Shown: positions 37,324-46,572, numbered from the stretch's first letter. The stretch is 64,000 nt of DNA from Limosilactobacillus panis (GCF_019797825.1 NZ_CP081855.1:1488001-1552000), one strand, 5' to 3'. A program made the numbers and translations. Notes: a model not told the origin generated them from the letters alone.

Positions 37324-39945
37324 TTAACCATTTAAACCGTTTCGGATAATTTCAAGCGGGTTCAGCCAAGTCCCGTTATTATTAAAGGAGTTGGCTAAAT
37401 CGTAGTTGAAGTTATGGTTCTTAGTAATCCCAATGTGAACGTGCGAAGTATCCCGAGTACCAATAACGTCACCAACATTAATCTGTTGACCTGGGGTAAC
37501 GTGGATGTCACCACGACTAGCAAACGCTTCTTGGTAAACGATCAGGTAATCACCGGTATCTTCTAGAACATACCAGTCCAGACCAGCGGTATAACCAACG
37601 CTGACAATCTTACCGGAGTGAATTGCTTGAACATGGGCACCGGGGTGGTCATATGAACCGAAGTCAAGACCATCGTGGAAGCCGTTTAGACGGAATTCAC
37701 CACCAGGGTTAACACCGAACAGCTGAGCACCGGCGAAGTAACCTTCACCAACCGCTGGGAACGGCCAAGCCCATTTATCAGCATGGATAGAAACCGGTTG
37801 TGATTCAACATCAACGTAGTCTCCGTTACCATTCACATCGTTAGTAATCCGGTGGATAACCCGGACTGTGTGGTGGTCAAGACTTGTTGGAATGTTGAAG
37901 CCAAGTTGGTAACCAGATTTGCCGCTATTGGTAATTGCTGGCTCAGCACTAGCAACATCAGGACGGCTTCGGTTGATATCTAAGACTCGTTGCCGGTATA
38001 GCTCCTTACCACTTTCTGCATCGACAAAGATTAAGTATTGATAAGGCTTATTAGCAGATTGGTTGCTAGCGTGCCAACCACTGACATAAATACCATTATC
38101 ACTAACGTTAATTTGGTCAAAAGAACCAGCATTAGTAGCATAAGTAGTACTGTACTGGTCATCGTAATCACTGTTACCGTCTTCAGCACCGGAGAACCGC
38201 ATCAAGACTTGAATATTACCAGTAACTTGCGCTGGGTCAAACTTAATGGTGGTATCAAAGCCGCTCTTAAGGCTGTTGTAAACATTTGACTTTGCATTGG
38301 CAACATCAGCCCGATTATACAGGTTAACCTTTTGACGGCCAATTTCTTTACCATTTGATAATACAATGATGTAGGCATTGTTACGATTAAGGGAGAAGTC
38401 ACTGGCCATCCAACCCTTAACATGCAAACCTTCACTGGTCATTTCAATGCTATCCAAGTTATTTTCATGCTTGTTAAATGATGGTAAGCTAAACCACTTA
38501 TCAGTATACTGACCATCACCGCCGTTACCATTAGCACTCGTTGAATAACGACTTACTAACGAATAAGAGTGCCCAGATGTCAAGTTAAGGTCGCTGAGGT
38601 TGAAGCTACCCTTAAAACCTGATTGAGCAGCCGTAATAATAGATGGATAGGCTTTTGCAACATCAGGGCGACTAGTTGTACTGGGCTTAATCGCAGTAAC
38701 CTGCTTGTTTGCCGTATTATCGAACAGAATCAGGTAGTGGTTGCTTTCCAGTTTGGAAATATCATCAGCATGCCAGCCGGAAACAATTAACTGCTTACCA
38801 TTGCTGATATCAACACCATCCAGGTTTCCTTGGTTAGTGTAATTACCGTTAGTGATTGGGGTGAAGTAATAGTTAACATCATCGGCAAGTTGAGCATTAG
38901 CGTCAGCGCTGTAGCTACTGATGATTTGTAACTGGTGGTTTAAGTTGAGCTTACTCAAGTCAAAATTGACGTTAAAGCCAGATTGATCAGCATTATCAAC
39001 GTCCGGGTAGGCCTTAGCAACATCCGGCCGACTAACTGCTTTGACCGTTTGACTAGCAACGACCTGCTTGGTTGTCCGGTCGTATACCGAAATGGTGTGG
39101 TATGGCTTGTTAGCAGCCAGATTAGTAGCGTTCCAACCAGTAACCTGCAGTTGGTTATTGTTTACCGTCACACTATCAAGGTAAGCATGGTTTTCCTTAT
39201 CAAAGGTAATCGGCGCAAACCAAAAATCAGTGTAGTTCGAATTACCAGAAGTAGAAGCACTGTAGCGGCTGATAAAGCTAATTGAATCCGCATTAGCCAA
39301 GGCATCTGTGGAAAGCTTCAAATTGACGTTAAAGCCGGACTGAGCAGCTCCGTAAACGTTATGGGCCTTTTGCACATCTGGCCGGCTAACCGGATCAGTA
39401 ACTTGAGTCCGGGTAATTTCAGATTTAGTGGTGTTATCGTAAGCAATGATGTAGTGGTATGGCTTGCCTTCTGAAGAGTTAGTGGCGTTCCAACCAGAAA
39501 CTTGTAGTTGTCCGTCGTTACCCAGCTTAACAGAATCCAGGTAAGCGTAGTTGCCTTTATCATTTTGATTGTAGTTAGATTCCTGACTATTATCACTAGT
39601 CGTTGCAGTAGCGGCAGCAGTGACCGTAGTTGTCGTTACTGAAACAGCGTTATCAGTTGCCGTAGTTGCAGCACTATTTTGAGAATCTGCAGCAGAATTT
39701 GTTGCTGAAGCAGTACTGTTTGTTAAAGTAGCAGTATTATTGTCATTATCATTTGAGGTGCCATTAGCACTAGTGTTATTGACTGTTGCCGTCGTCTGGG
39801 CATCAGTCTGAGTTTGGTTAGTAGTATCAATCTGATTAGCAGAAACCTTACCGTGCATTAAGAAAAGTGCACTTCCGCAAACGGTGATTGTTGGTAAAAT
39901 TTTGCTTTTGAAATTCTTAAGGTTAAAAATAATGTTTTCCTCCAA
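37324..39945 (-). CDS. Secreted M23 endopeptidase with five wall repeats
   Basis: About 870 residues, exported. A signal sequence ending near VSAN is followed by a Thr/Ala/Asn/Ser-rich linker to about 130. Five repeats run to about 720, and the M23 domain fills the rest, with zinc ligands H757 and D761 (HDGLD) and H835/H837 (HVHIG). The boundary given uses a TTG, whose reading aligns with the related N-terminus at 6697, but that TTG overlaps the ribosome site. GGAGGA is placed 4-7 bases before two ATT codons (39933, 39930), so a rare ATT start giving a protein five or six residues shorter, depending on which ATT is used, is quite possible. The repeat order matches the proteins at 23974 and 34708. 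Confidence 0.88.
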   Translation of the reverse strand: MEENIIFNLKNFKSKILPTITVCGSALFLMHGKVSANQIDTTNQTQTDAQTTATVNNTSANGTSNDNDNNTATLTNSTASATNSAADSQNSAATTATDNAVSVTTTTVTAAATATTSDNSQESNYNQNDKGNYAYLDSVKLGNDGQLQVSGWNATNSSEGKPYHYIIAYDNTTKSEITRTQVTDPVSRPDVQKAHNVYGAAQSGFNVNLKLSTDALANADSISFISRYSASTSGNSNYTDFWFAPITFDKENHAYLDSVTVNNNQLQVTGWNATNLAANKPYHTISVYDRTTKQVVASQTVKAVSRPDVAKAYPDVDNADQSGFNVNFDLSKLNLNHQLQIISSYSADANAQLADDVNYYFTPITNGNYTNQGNLDGVDISNGKQLIVSGWHADDISKLESNHYLILFDNTANKQVTAIKPSTTSRPDVAKAYPSIITAAQSGFKGSFNLSDLNLTSGHSYSLVSRYSTSANGNGGDGQYTDKWFSLPSFNKHENNLDSIEMTSEGLHVKGWMASDFSLNRNNAYIIVLSNGKEIGRQKVNLYNRADVANAKSNVYNSLKSGFDTTIKFDPAQVTGNIQVLMRFSGAEDGNSDYDDQYSTTYATNAGSFDQINVSDNGIYVSGWHASNQSANKPYQYLIFVDAESGKELYRQRVLDINRSRPDVASAEPAITNSGKSGYQLGFNIPTSLDHHTVRVIHRITNDVNGNGDYVDVESQPVSIHADKWAWPFPAVGEGYFAGAQLFGVNPGGEFRLNGFHDGLDFGSYDHPGAHVQAIHSGKIVSVGYTAGLDWYVLEDTGDYLIVYQEAFASRGDIHVTPGQQINVGDVIGTRDTSHVHIGITKNHNFNYDLANSFNNNGTWLNPLEIIRNGLNG

Positions 39946-40021
39946 ATGTCAAACTTAGGTTGACTTATTAACACTAATAATAAAGATATACGTCCGCGAT
40001 CCAGATTGCAAATTTTAATAA

Positions 40022-40069
40022 AAAAGCTAAAAACAGCGATAAAGGCCTAAATGCCAGGCTTTTATCGCT
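40022..40069 (-). terminator. Terminator behind wzx
   Basis: Stem agcgataaaggcct against aggcttttatcgct with one G-U pair; on the minus strand GTTTTTAGCTTTTTTA follows. Confidence 0.85.
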
Positions 40070-40125
40070 ACTTTGCTAAATTTGAGTCAATATATTTTAA
40101 AATTCTTGTAACACAGCAGAAACAT

Positions 40126-41559
40126 TTACTTTTTGCTAGTGCGTTTCTTAAGTATTTTTTGTGCCTCATCAATGATAGAGGCTCTTGTGATGATAAGTCC
40201 TAACAGGTAGAGCCCTGCACCAACCACAACTTCCAGAACAAGGTTAGAAACGGTCATATTAATTGTCAGGCAAATCCGGTTGACCACAATGTACATGATA
40301 AGACCACACAAGAAGTACTTCCACTGTTCGCCAAACAGCCGGCGGCGACTAATGGTGTGCCTAATCATTACCAGTTGACTTGCCGTTACCAAGAATTCCG
40401 AGCAAACAGTAGCTACTGCTGCCCCGTTTGCTCCCCATCCTTCAATTAAGAAGAGGTTGAAGATAATGTTACTGACCGCACCAATAGTAACGGAAGTTGT
40501 ATATTCTTTAACACGGTTAATTGGCATTAAATACTGAGTACCGGTAACGTTACTCCAGGCTATCAAGACGATAATCGGCGCTTCAAGAAACATAATTCTA
40601 CCAGCGGGAATGAAGTCACCCCCAAGGAACCATGGTGCAAAACGTTCGGAGATTGCCATTAAGCCAAACATCATTGGAACGGAGATGGCGGACACAAAGT
40701 TAAAGGAAGAATACAGGCTAGAACGAACTCCCTTTACGTCTCCCTTAGCAAACTTATTAGCAACGTGGGGTAACATTACTGTCCCTGTTGCGGTGACAAC
40801 AGCTAAGACAAATTTAACTATCTTATCCGCCTGGCCAAAGTTTCCTAAAGCAGTCTGAGTTGACATTCTCCCCAGCATTAACCGGTTTAGAACTAGGTAA
40901 ACTTGTGTCGTAATTGTTGGAATAAATAACAGAAGCGCTGGGTAGAAGTGTTTAAATGGGTGCCACTTGCTAATGCTTACCCAGACGATATTACCTTTGA
41001 GGTACGGCCAGAGAGTAATGTTCCCCACTAATTGCGTTAAGCCCAAGATTGCGATGTACTTCCAAAGGTCATTAACGTTTTTAACAACCGTAAAGATTAA
41101 CACTAAGGATATCAATCGAACTAGGGTATTTCGAAGAACTGTGACCTTAAAATTCTCAAGTCCCATAAAGTACCAGGAAACATCAAGGCCAGTAGCAATA
41201 ATCCAAATTCCTTGCAAGAGGAAGTAGTACTTAAAAGTCGTACTGAAAAGAAAAACTGCCGCCAAATAAGCAACCAGCGATACAGAAATTGTTAGCACCT
41301 GGAGGGACTCCACCCCCCAAAAGGTCCGTGATCGTTCATACAAGTCATCACGGTGATAAGCGACTTCCCGATTGCCGTAGAGGGTAATCCCCATCTGTCC
41401 CATGAGGTAGAAAAAGGTAACCCAGCTGTTGGTATACTCATTAATTCCAACATCATGCGCTCCCAAGACACGTGAAATATAAGGAACCGTAATTAATGGA
41501 ATTAACATATTCAGGATTTGATATCCCGCATTATACAGATAATTCTTAATTACCTTCAT
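40126..41559 (-). CDS. Wzx-type oligosaccharide flippase
   Basis: A 477-residue membrane protein of the MOP/polysaccharide-transport superfamily, with about 12-14 helices. The start NYLYNAGYQILNMLIPLITVPYIS-like region and SRVLG motif are typical of Wzx. It should flip undecaprenyl-linked repeat units to the outer face for Wzy. It starts three bases behind glf, so the two are in one operon. Confidence 0.92.
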   Translation of the reverse strand: MKVIKNYLYNAGYQILNMLIPLITVPYISRVLGAHDVGINEYTNSWVTFFYLMGQMGITLYGNREVAYHRDDLYERSRTFWGVESLQVLTISVSLVAYLAAVFLFSTTFKYYFLLQGIWIIATGLDVSWYFMGLENFKVTVLRNTLVRLISLVLIFTVVKNVNDLWKYIAILGLTQLVGNITLWPYLKGNIVWVSISKWHPFKHFYPALLLFIPTITTQVYLVLNRLMLGRMSTQTALGNFGQADKIVKFVLAVVTATGTVMLPHVANKFAKGDVKGVRSSLYSSFNFVSAISVPMMFGLMAISERFAPWFLGGDFIPAGRIMFLEAPIIVLIAWSNVTGTQYLMPINRVKEYTTSVTIGAVSNIIFNLFLIEGWGANGAAVATVCSEFLVTASQLVMIRHTISRRRLFGEQWKYFLCGLIMYIVVNRICLTINMTVSNLVLEVVVGAGLYLLGLIITRASIIDEAQKILKKRTSKK

Positions 41560-41562
41560 AGT

Positions 41563-42681
41563 TTAATTGTCAAACTCCTTAGACACGGCCTTTAAAGCAG
41601 CAGCAATCACTTGATCCATGTTGTAGTAACGGTATTGACCAAGCCGACCGCCAAAGATAACGTTAGGCTCTTTCTTAGCTAGTTCTTGGTACTTTGTATA
41701 GAGTTGGTTATTCCGTTGATTATTAACTGGGTAGTATGGTTCATCCCCCCGGTGCCAATCGGCAGGGTATTCCCGGGTAACAATTGTCTTATTCTTATCA
41801 CCCTTGCCAAATTCAAAGTGCTTATGTTCAATCACCCGGGTGTATGGTGTCTCTGCATCCGTGTAATTAACAACCGCATTTCCTTGGTAGTTGCCAACGT
41901 TCTTCTCTTCCGTTTCAAAACGTAAGCTCCGGTATTCCAACTCACCAAGCTGGTAGTCAAAGAACTGGTCAATCGTCCCGGTGAAGACAATCCGTGGATA
42001 GTCTTTCAGGTACTCGTCTTTCTTGGTAAAGAAGTCAGCATTGGTTTCAACGTCAATCAGGTCACTATCCAACATCTTTTCGACAATTTGGGTGTAACCA
42101 CCGATTGGAATACCTTGGTAATCATCATTGAAGTAGTTGTTATCATAAGTCAGACGAACTGGCAGACGTCGAATGATGAAAGCTGGCAAGTCCGTTGCCT
42201 TTTGTCCCCACTGCTTTTCGGTATAGCCTTTGATTAGCTTTTCGTAGATGTCACGACCAATCAAAGAAATAGCTTGTTCCTCAAGGTTCTGCGGTTCCTT
42301 ACCTGCCATCTCTTGCCGTTGCTCATTAATCTTGGCCAGGGCCTCAGCAGGTGTCTTTACCCCCCACATCTTATTGAAGGTGTTCATATTAAAAGGAAGG
42401 TTGTAGATTTCGCCCTTGTAATTAGCAATCGGGCTATTAGTGTAACGGTTAAAGTTCGCAAACTGGTTAACATAGTCCCAAACTCGCTTGTTGGAAGTAT
42501 GAAAAATGTGGGCGCCATATTGGTGAACCTGGATGCCGTCCACTTCCTTGGTATAAATATTTCCCGCAACATGGGGACGCTTGTCAATTACCTTGACATG
42601 CTTGCCACGTTCGGCAGCCTCGTAAGCAAAGGTTGCACCGAACAAGCCAGTACCAACAACTAGATAATCATATTTTTTCAT
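41563..42681 (-). CDS. glf: UDP-galactopyranose mutase
   Basis: A 372-residue FAD enzyme that turns UDP-galactopyranose into UDP-galactofuranose. The FAD motif GTGLFGATFAYEAA is at residues 8-21, and HQYGAHIFHTSNK, KGYTEKQWG and GRLGQYRYYNMD are conserved in the family. Its presence means the local polymer probably contains Galf. It shares its intergenic region with the divergent lipoprotein gene and is followed by wzx. Confidence 0.96.
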   Translation of the reverse strand: MKKYDYLVVGTGLFGATFAYEAAERGKHVKVIDKRPHVAGNIYTKEVDGIQVHQYGAHIFHTSNKRVWDYVNQFANFNRYTNSPIANYKGEIYNLPFNMNTFNKMWGVKTPAEALAKINEQRQEMAGKEPQNLEEQAISLIGRDIYEKLIKGYTEKQWGQKATDLPAFIIRRLPVRLTYDNNYFNDDYQGIPIGGYTQIVEKMLDSDLIDVETNADFFTKKDEYLKDYPRIVFTGTIDQFFDYQLGELEYRSLRFETEEKNVGNYQGNAVVNYTDAETPYTRVIEHKHFEFGKGDKNKTIVTREYPADWHRGDEPYYPVNNQRNNQLYTKYQELAKKEPNVIFGGRLGQYRYYNMDQVIAAALKAVSKEFDN

Positions 42682-42718
42682 GATAAATTTCCTTCAATCA
42701 TTTCAGTTTTATACAAGT

Positions 42719-42746
42719 ATTTTACTATTGTTTTAAATATCAGCAA
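42719..42746 (-). promoter_or_regulatory. Predicted glf-wzx promoter
   Basis: On the minus strand TTGCTG and TAAAAT are separated by 16 bases, about 40 bases before the glf start. Confidence 0.45.
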
Positions 42747-42855
42747 CTCCCCTTATTTTCATTGATGGTCAAAGAGGTTAGTGTTAAAATGCATATTGAT
42801 TTGTGTCACATGTGTTTTTAATCAATTAACATTGTGGACGGATATTTCTTACAAA

Positions 42856-42891
42856 TGCTATAATTATACTATTAAACATTTCAATAGTATA
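42856..42891 (+). promoter_or_regulatory. Extended -10 box and leader inverted repeat of the lipoprotein gene
   Basis: TGCTATAAT at 42856-42864. Directly after it, tatactatt (42865-42873) and aatagtata (42883-42891) form a perfect 9-bp inverted repeat with a 9-base loop, overlapping the expected transcription start. Confidence 0.55.
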
Positions 42892-42927
42892 GTTTGCAAA
42901 TTAAAAATATAGGAGAGACATCTTAAC

Positions 42928-43416
42928 ATGAAAAAATTACAACGCTTTGTTTGCTCTGGAATTTTAGTTCTGACATTAGCGTTCGGACTAGCTGGTTGCG
43001 GATCCAACCATAACTCTTCTAAGTCGGCAACCTCAAAAGACCGGGTAACTAAGGTTACAAAGCATAAGAAGAGTCATGAGAATAAGAAGCAATCCTCTTC
43101 AAAGGCTACTAACAAGAAGTCATCAAGTTCAAGTGATAGTCAATCAGAAGAAGATAGTAGTTCATCAAGCGCTGCAAATAATAGCGTAACGACTAATAAG
43201 AGTAACAACAGTGCTACTAGTGAAAGTTCATCAATTACTAGTCACAAACAATTAGGCTTGAGTGATGTTGCCGTTTGGACTGATAAAAACGGTATCACCC
43301 ATCACGTTGATAGTGATGGGATGGACCGGCAGACTTCACCTAACCAATCTGGTACAACCTACAAAGACTGGTCCGGTAGTTTACCAAGCAATGCACAGAT
43401 TGTTCATCATAACTAA
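42928..43416 (+). CDS. Secreted lipoprotein, paralogue of the one at 46
   Basis: A 162-residue putative lipoprotein with lipobox LAGC (Cys24). A Ser/Lys/Asn-rich linker covers about 27-107. The C-terminal block has LGLSDVAVWTD, THHVDSDGMDR and DWSG-LP-NA, nearly the same as in the first lipoprotein. The function is unknown. AGGAGAG precedes ATG. It is read against the surrounding polysaccharide genes and is followed by a 19-bp perfect terminator stem and an IS30 element, so this small unit interrupts the EPS cluster. Confidence 0.85.
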   Translation: MKKLQRFVCSGILVLTLAFGLAGCGSNHNSSKSATSKDRVTKVTKHKKSHENKKQSSSKATNKKSSSSSDSQSEEDSSSSSAANNSVTTNKSNNSATSESSSITSHKQLGLSDVAVWTDKNGITHHVDSDGMDRQTSPNQSGTTYKDWSGSLPSNAQIVHHN

Positions 43417-43439
43417 TTAGCTTTTAATAATGATTATAT

Positions 43440-43486
43440 AAAAGAAAGACACAAGTTGTAAATTTAGCAACTTGTGTCTTTCTTTT
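43440..43486. terminator. Terminator of the second lipoprotein gene
   Basis: Perfect 19-bp stem aaaagaaagacacaagttg with its complement and a 9-base loop. The T-rich end lies on the plus strand. Confidence 0.9.
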
Positions 43487-43679
43487 AAAGAATATCATCT
43501 AACATACTCAACTTTAGGATTAACCCTTTGTCCCTCTTTAGTTGAATGAATTATGATATTTACACACCGGAATACAGTCAATCGGAATACAGTCAATACT
43601 GTCAGTGATAACGTTACTACCACTATTTAATCACTTATGAATAATAAAGATGTCTTATTCAGAAAATAATTGTCTTGGT

Positions 43680-44727
43680 AGATTGTAAAATTTAAGTTGA
43701 ACATTTAAGTGGACAGAAAAACCCATCAAGGTCTTTAATGGTGTTACCGCACAATCCATTAGAAAGAAGGACCTTGATGAGCACCACTATTTTATCATTC
43801 CAGAACCGTGTTGTCATTGAAACGCTTCATAATGAAGGACGTTCCTTGCGATACATCGCTAATTACTTAGGCTTTAGTAAAACCACAGTCTTTAACGAAC
43901 TTCACCGGCTAAATAGTGAGTACAAGGCTGAGCTAGCGCAAACTGACTTTGAACGCAAGGTTAGTCAACGGGGGCGGAAGTCTTCGCTCACTAAAAACCT
44001 TAAACACTTGATCGAAGAAAAGATTCAAGTCCAGAAGTGGTCCCCTGAACAAGTTGCCCATGTGGTTGGGATTGCCTACAAGACGGTCTATAACTGGATT
44101 GATCAAGGATGGCTTGATATACAGTTGCCCGATTTGCCTGATCATGGAATGCGTCGTCATCGTGCTAAAGAAAAGCGTGGTACGTTCAGTCACGGCCGCT
44201 CCATTGAGGAGCGGCCTCATAAAGTCGAAACTCGCCAGGAATTCGGCCACTTTGAAGCTGATACCGTACTTTCTGGCAAACGTAAAGGTCAAGCTGTGGC
44301 TACTTTTGTGGAGCGTAAGAGTCGCCTGACAATTGTTAAACGGCTCCATGGTCGCGACAGTCAGTCCATGACTCAAGCCGTACTTGAACTAGCTAGTCAA
44401 CTTCAAGACAAGCTCAAGACGCTTACCGTAGATCATGGTAAAGAGTTCGCTAACTACCAGGCAATTGAGCAGCGAACTGGTACTCCGGTTTATTTTGCTC
44501 ATGCTTATTCACCACATGAACGCGGCAGTAATGAGAACCGTAACCGAGTTTTACGACGCTTTATTCCCAAAGGCCAAGCCATTGAAGAGTTAAGCGATCA
44601 CAAGCTGATTCAAATCAATTGGTATCTGAATTCCCGGCCACTTAAATGTCTTAATTGGCATACACCAATCGAGATCTTCCTGCTTAATCTACGTCACTAA
44701 ATTCGTTCAAGTTATTTCTTGCAATCT
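43680..44727 (+). mobile_element. IS30-family insertion sequence
   Basis: About 1.05 kb. Imperfect terminal repeats of about 23 bp (agattgtaaaatttaag at the left, its near complement ending gcaatct at the right) enclose one transposase gene. No clear target duplication was seen, so the exact outer bases are uncertain. Confidence 0.8.
43777..44700 (+). CDS. IS30-family transposase
   Basis: A 307-residue DDE transposase. The N-terminus has a helix-turn-helix region (SLRYIANYLGFSKTTVFNEL). Catalytic context is FEADTV, VDHGKEF and ERGSNEN. ATG at 43777 is preferred because AGAAGGA precedes it; upstream ATG 43738 lacks one. It appears intact. Confidence 0.92.
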   Translation: MSTTILSFQNRVVIETLHNEGRSLRYIANYLGFSKTTVFNELHRLNSEYKAELAQTDFERKVSQRGRKSSLTKNLKHLIEEKIQVQKWSPEQVAHVVGIAYKTVYNWIDQGWLDIQLPDLPDHGMRRHRAKEKRGTFSHGRSIEERPHKVETRQEFGHFEADTVLSGKRKGQAVATFVERKSRLTIVKRLHGRDSQSMTQAVLELASQLQDKLKTLTVDHGKEFANYQAIEQRTGTPVYFAHAYSPHERGSNENRNRVLRRFIPKGQAIEELSDHKLIQINWYLNSRPLKCLNWHTPIEIFLLNLRH

Positions 44728-44809
44728 GCCTCTTAATAAAGACCGTATGTATTCTTTTTAACTACTACACAATCACAGCTACGCTACCGACTTTTATACA
44801 TATAAGTTC

Positions 44810-45778
44810 TCATGGTTTCAAGCCTAAATACAATAAGTCTTTATAAAAAAAAGTTATTAGGTAAACAAAAAATAAGCATCCACCTATTGTTCTTTCTTGG
44901 GGCGGGCACTGAATACCCAGTAATAAGTTATGCAAAAAACTACTCTTGTTAACTAACTGACTATACCTTTTTACATATTCTTTATCTTTACCACTTAGTT
45001 CCTCAATATAGTTATGAGAGAATTCGTTAATCATAGTAATGTTTTTACGCATTTGTAATCTATCATAATCATAATGAGTTAAACGATGAAAGAGCCATCC
45101 AATTGTATTTTTCTTCTGACTGCCATCAACATTATCACCGTGCTGCCTATATAACATTGTAGACTTTTTCAAATATACTAGCTTACCAAATTGAGAAGCA
45201 ATCAGTGCCACCCACCAATCGTGCATTACAACATTTTGATACCTAATGTTATCAAATTTTATCTTATTCTTTAATCCATTATTAATCATTACAGTGCAAC
45301 CAGTTACACAGTTACTAAATAAAACCTTTTGAAATGATGACCAAACTCTTTTGGGCTCAGTTACTACTTCATTTTTTAAGGTTTTATCAACAGCTGTTAA
45401 GTTTGTGTGTACACAAATTGGTAAGTTATCATATGGTTCTGACAACATTAAATGCAAAGTATCAAGAACTTTATTCTCCTTCCAATAGTCGTCCTGATCA
45501 GCAAACATATAAAAGTCAGCGTTAACTTTTTGCAGCAATTCTAAGAAAGAGTGGACAACACCATAGTTTTCAATATTGTCTTTATTAAAGAAAACAATAT
45601 TATCATATTTTTTAGAATATTCCTCTATAATCTTTACAGTCTGATCGTTAGAACCATCATCACGAATGTATAGTATCCAGTTAGAATAACTTTGGTGAAT
45701 TATCGAATCAATCTGTTGTCTTATATATAATTCGCCATTATATGTTGACATCAAGATAGCAACTTTAAAATCTTTCAA
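44810..45778 (-). CDS. GT2-family glycosyltransferase, rhamnosyltransferase-like
   Basis: A 322-residue GT-A enzyme with LMSTYNGELYI, IRDDGSNDQT, FADQDDYW, HDWW and YRQHGDNVDGS. It is a clear relative of the GT2 at 32654, with matching motifs in the same order, and may use the same donor with a different acceptor. It lies 20 bases behind the DUF4422 gene and is the last gene before the IS30 element and the lipoprotein unit. Confidence 0.85.
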   Translation of the reverse strand: MKDFKVAILMSTYNGELYIRQQIDSIIHQSYSNWILYIRDDGSNDQTVKIIEEYSKKYDNIVFFNKDNIENYGVVHSFLELLQKVNADFYMFADQDDYWKENKVLDTLHLMLSEPYDNLPICVHTNLTAVDKTLKNEVVTEPKRVWSSFQKVLFSNCVTGCTVMINNGLKNKIKFDNIRYQNVVMHDWWVALIASQFGKLVYLKKSTMLYRQHGDNVDGSQKKNTIGWLFHRLTHYDYDRLQMRKNITMINEFSHNYIEELSGKDKEYVKRYSQLVNKSSFLHNLLLGIQCPPQERTIGGCLFFVYLITFFYKDLLYLGLKP

Positions 45779-45798
45779 GGTCTCATTCTCCAGTAAAT

Positions 45799-46572
45799 TT
45801 AAACCGTCTTCTTCAGTATGTTTAAAACATAATTTCTGTTCATCTTTTCAGTTTCAAAAACTGGTAGGTACTTTACTCTAGATTTATTTTTGCAAATCCA
45901 AACATTAAGCAACCGCTCCGCTAAGAATCCATAAAGTCTCTGTTGATAGTCATCGTAGTTAGAAACATCGGTTTTCTTCTCAACAGCGAAAAGAATTTTA
46001 AACAGCCATTCACAATATAAGTTTAATTGCTCATGGGTGGTGTAAAACATATTGTAAAAAGAACCGGTTGACCTATGCTTCATAACTTCTCCAAAAGCAT
46101 CAGAATATTCTGGAGTTAAGTTACGTATCGTTGCTTCAGTAACTTCTAAATCATGAAGATTATGGTTACTTGCAAATTGATTCCAAAGAGTACCATCCCC
46201 TCCATGTTCTGGTTGAGACAGGATCCACTGATAACCATCAGATAAGATTCTGTCTAACTTTTTTACTGATATAATTTTAGTGTTATTTCTTAACAAAAGG
46301 TTCAGGTACATTATTTTCCGATTAGCGCAGTCAGAAAAAAAACGACGGTAATGAGAAATTCCTACTTTATTATCATTTGAATGTTTCCATATCCAGTACA
46401 ACCCGGTCTCTTCACAAAAATACTTATTTTTTTGAGATATATTATCTCCTATATTATCCGTTAAAAAATTATACTTATTCTTTTTATTGTAGGCTCCTAC
46501 TAATAATGGAACATAGCCTTTTTGTAAACTATGATAGTTAAAATCTTTGTGGGTAATTACATAAACAACCAT
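45799..46572 (-). CDS. DUF4422 family glycosyltransferase
   Basis: A 257-residue cytoplasmic protein of the DUF4422 family, found in capsule and EPS clusters and regarded as glycosyltransferases. It shows DNIGDNIS, ETGLYWIWKH, GISHYRRFF and the late DVSNYDDYQQRLYGFLAERLL block. It is related to the protein at 47587. The sugar it transfers cannot be read from the sequence. It is AT-rich, unlike its paralogue. Confidence 0.85.
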   Translation of the reverse strand: MVVYVITHKDFNYHSLQKGYVPLLVGAYNKKNKYNFLTDNIGDNISQKNKYFCEETGLYWIWKHSNDNKVGISHYRRFFSDCANRKIMYLNLLLRNNTKIISVKKLDRILSDGYQWILSQPEHGGDGTLWNQFASNHNLHDLEVTEATIRNLTPEYSDAFGEVMKHRSTGSFYNMFYTTHEQLNLYCEWLFKILFAVEKKTDVSNYDDYQQRLYGFLAERLLNVWICKNKSRVKYLPVFETEKMNRNYVLNILKKTV

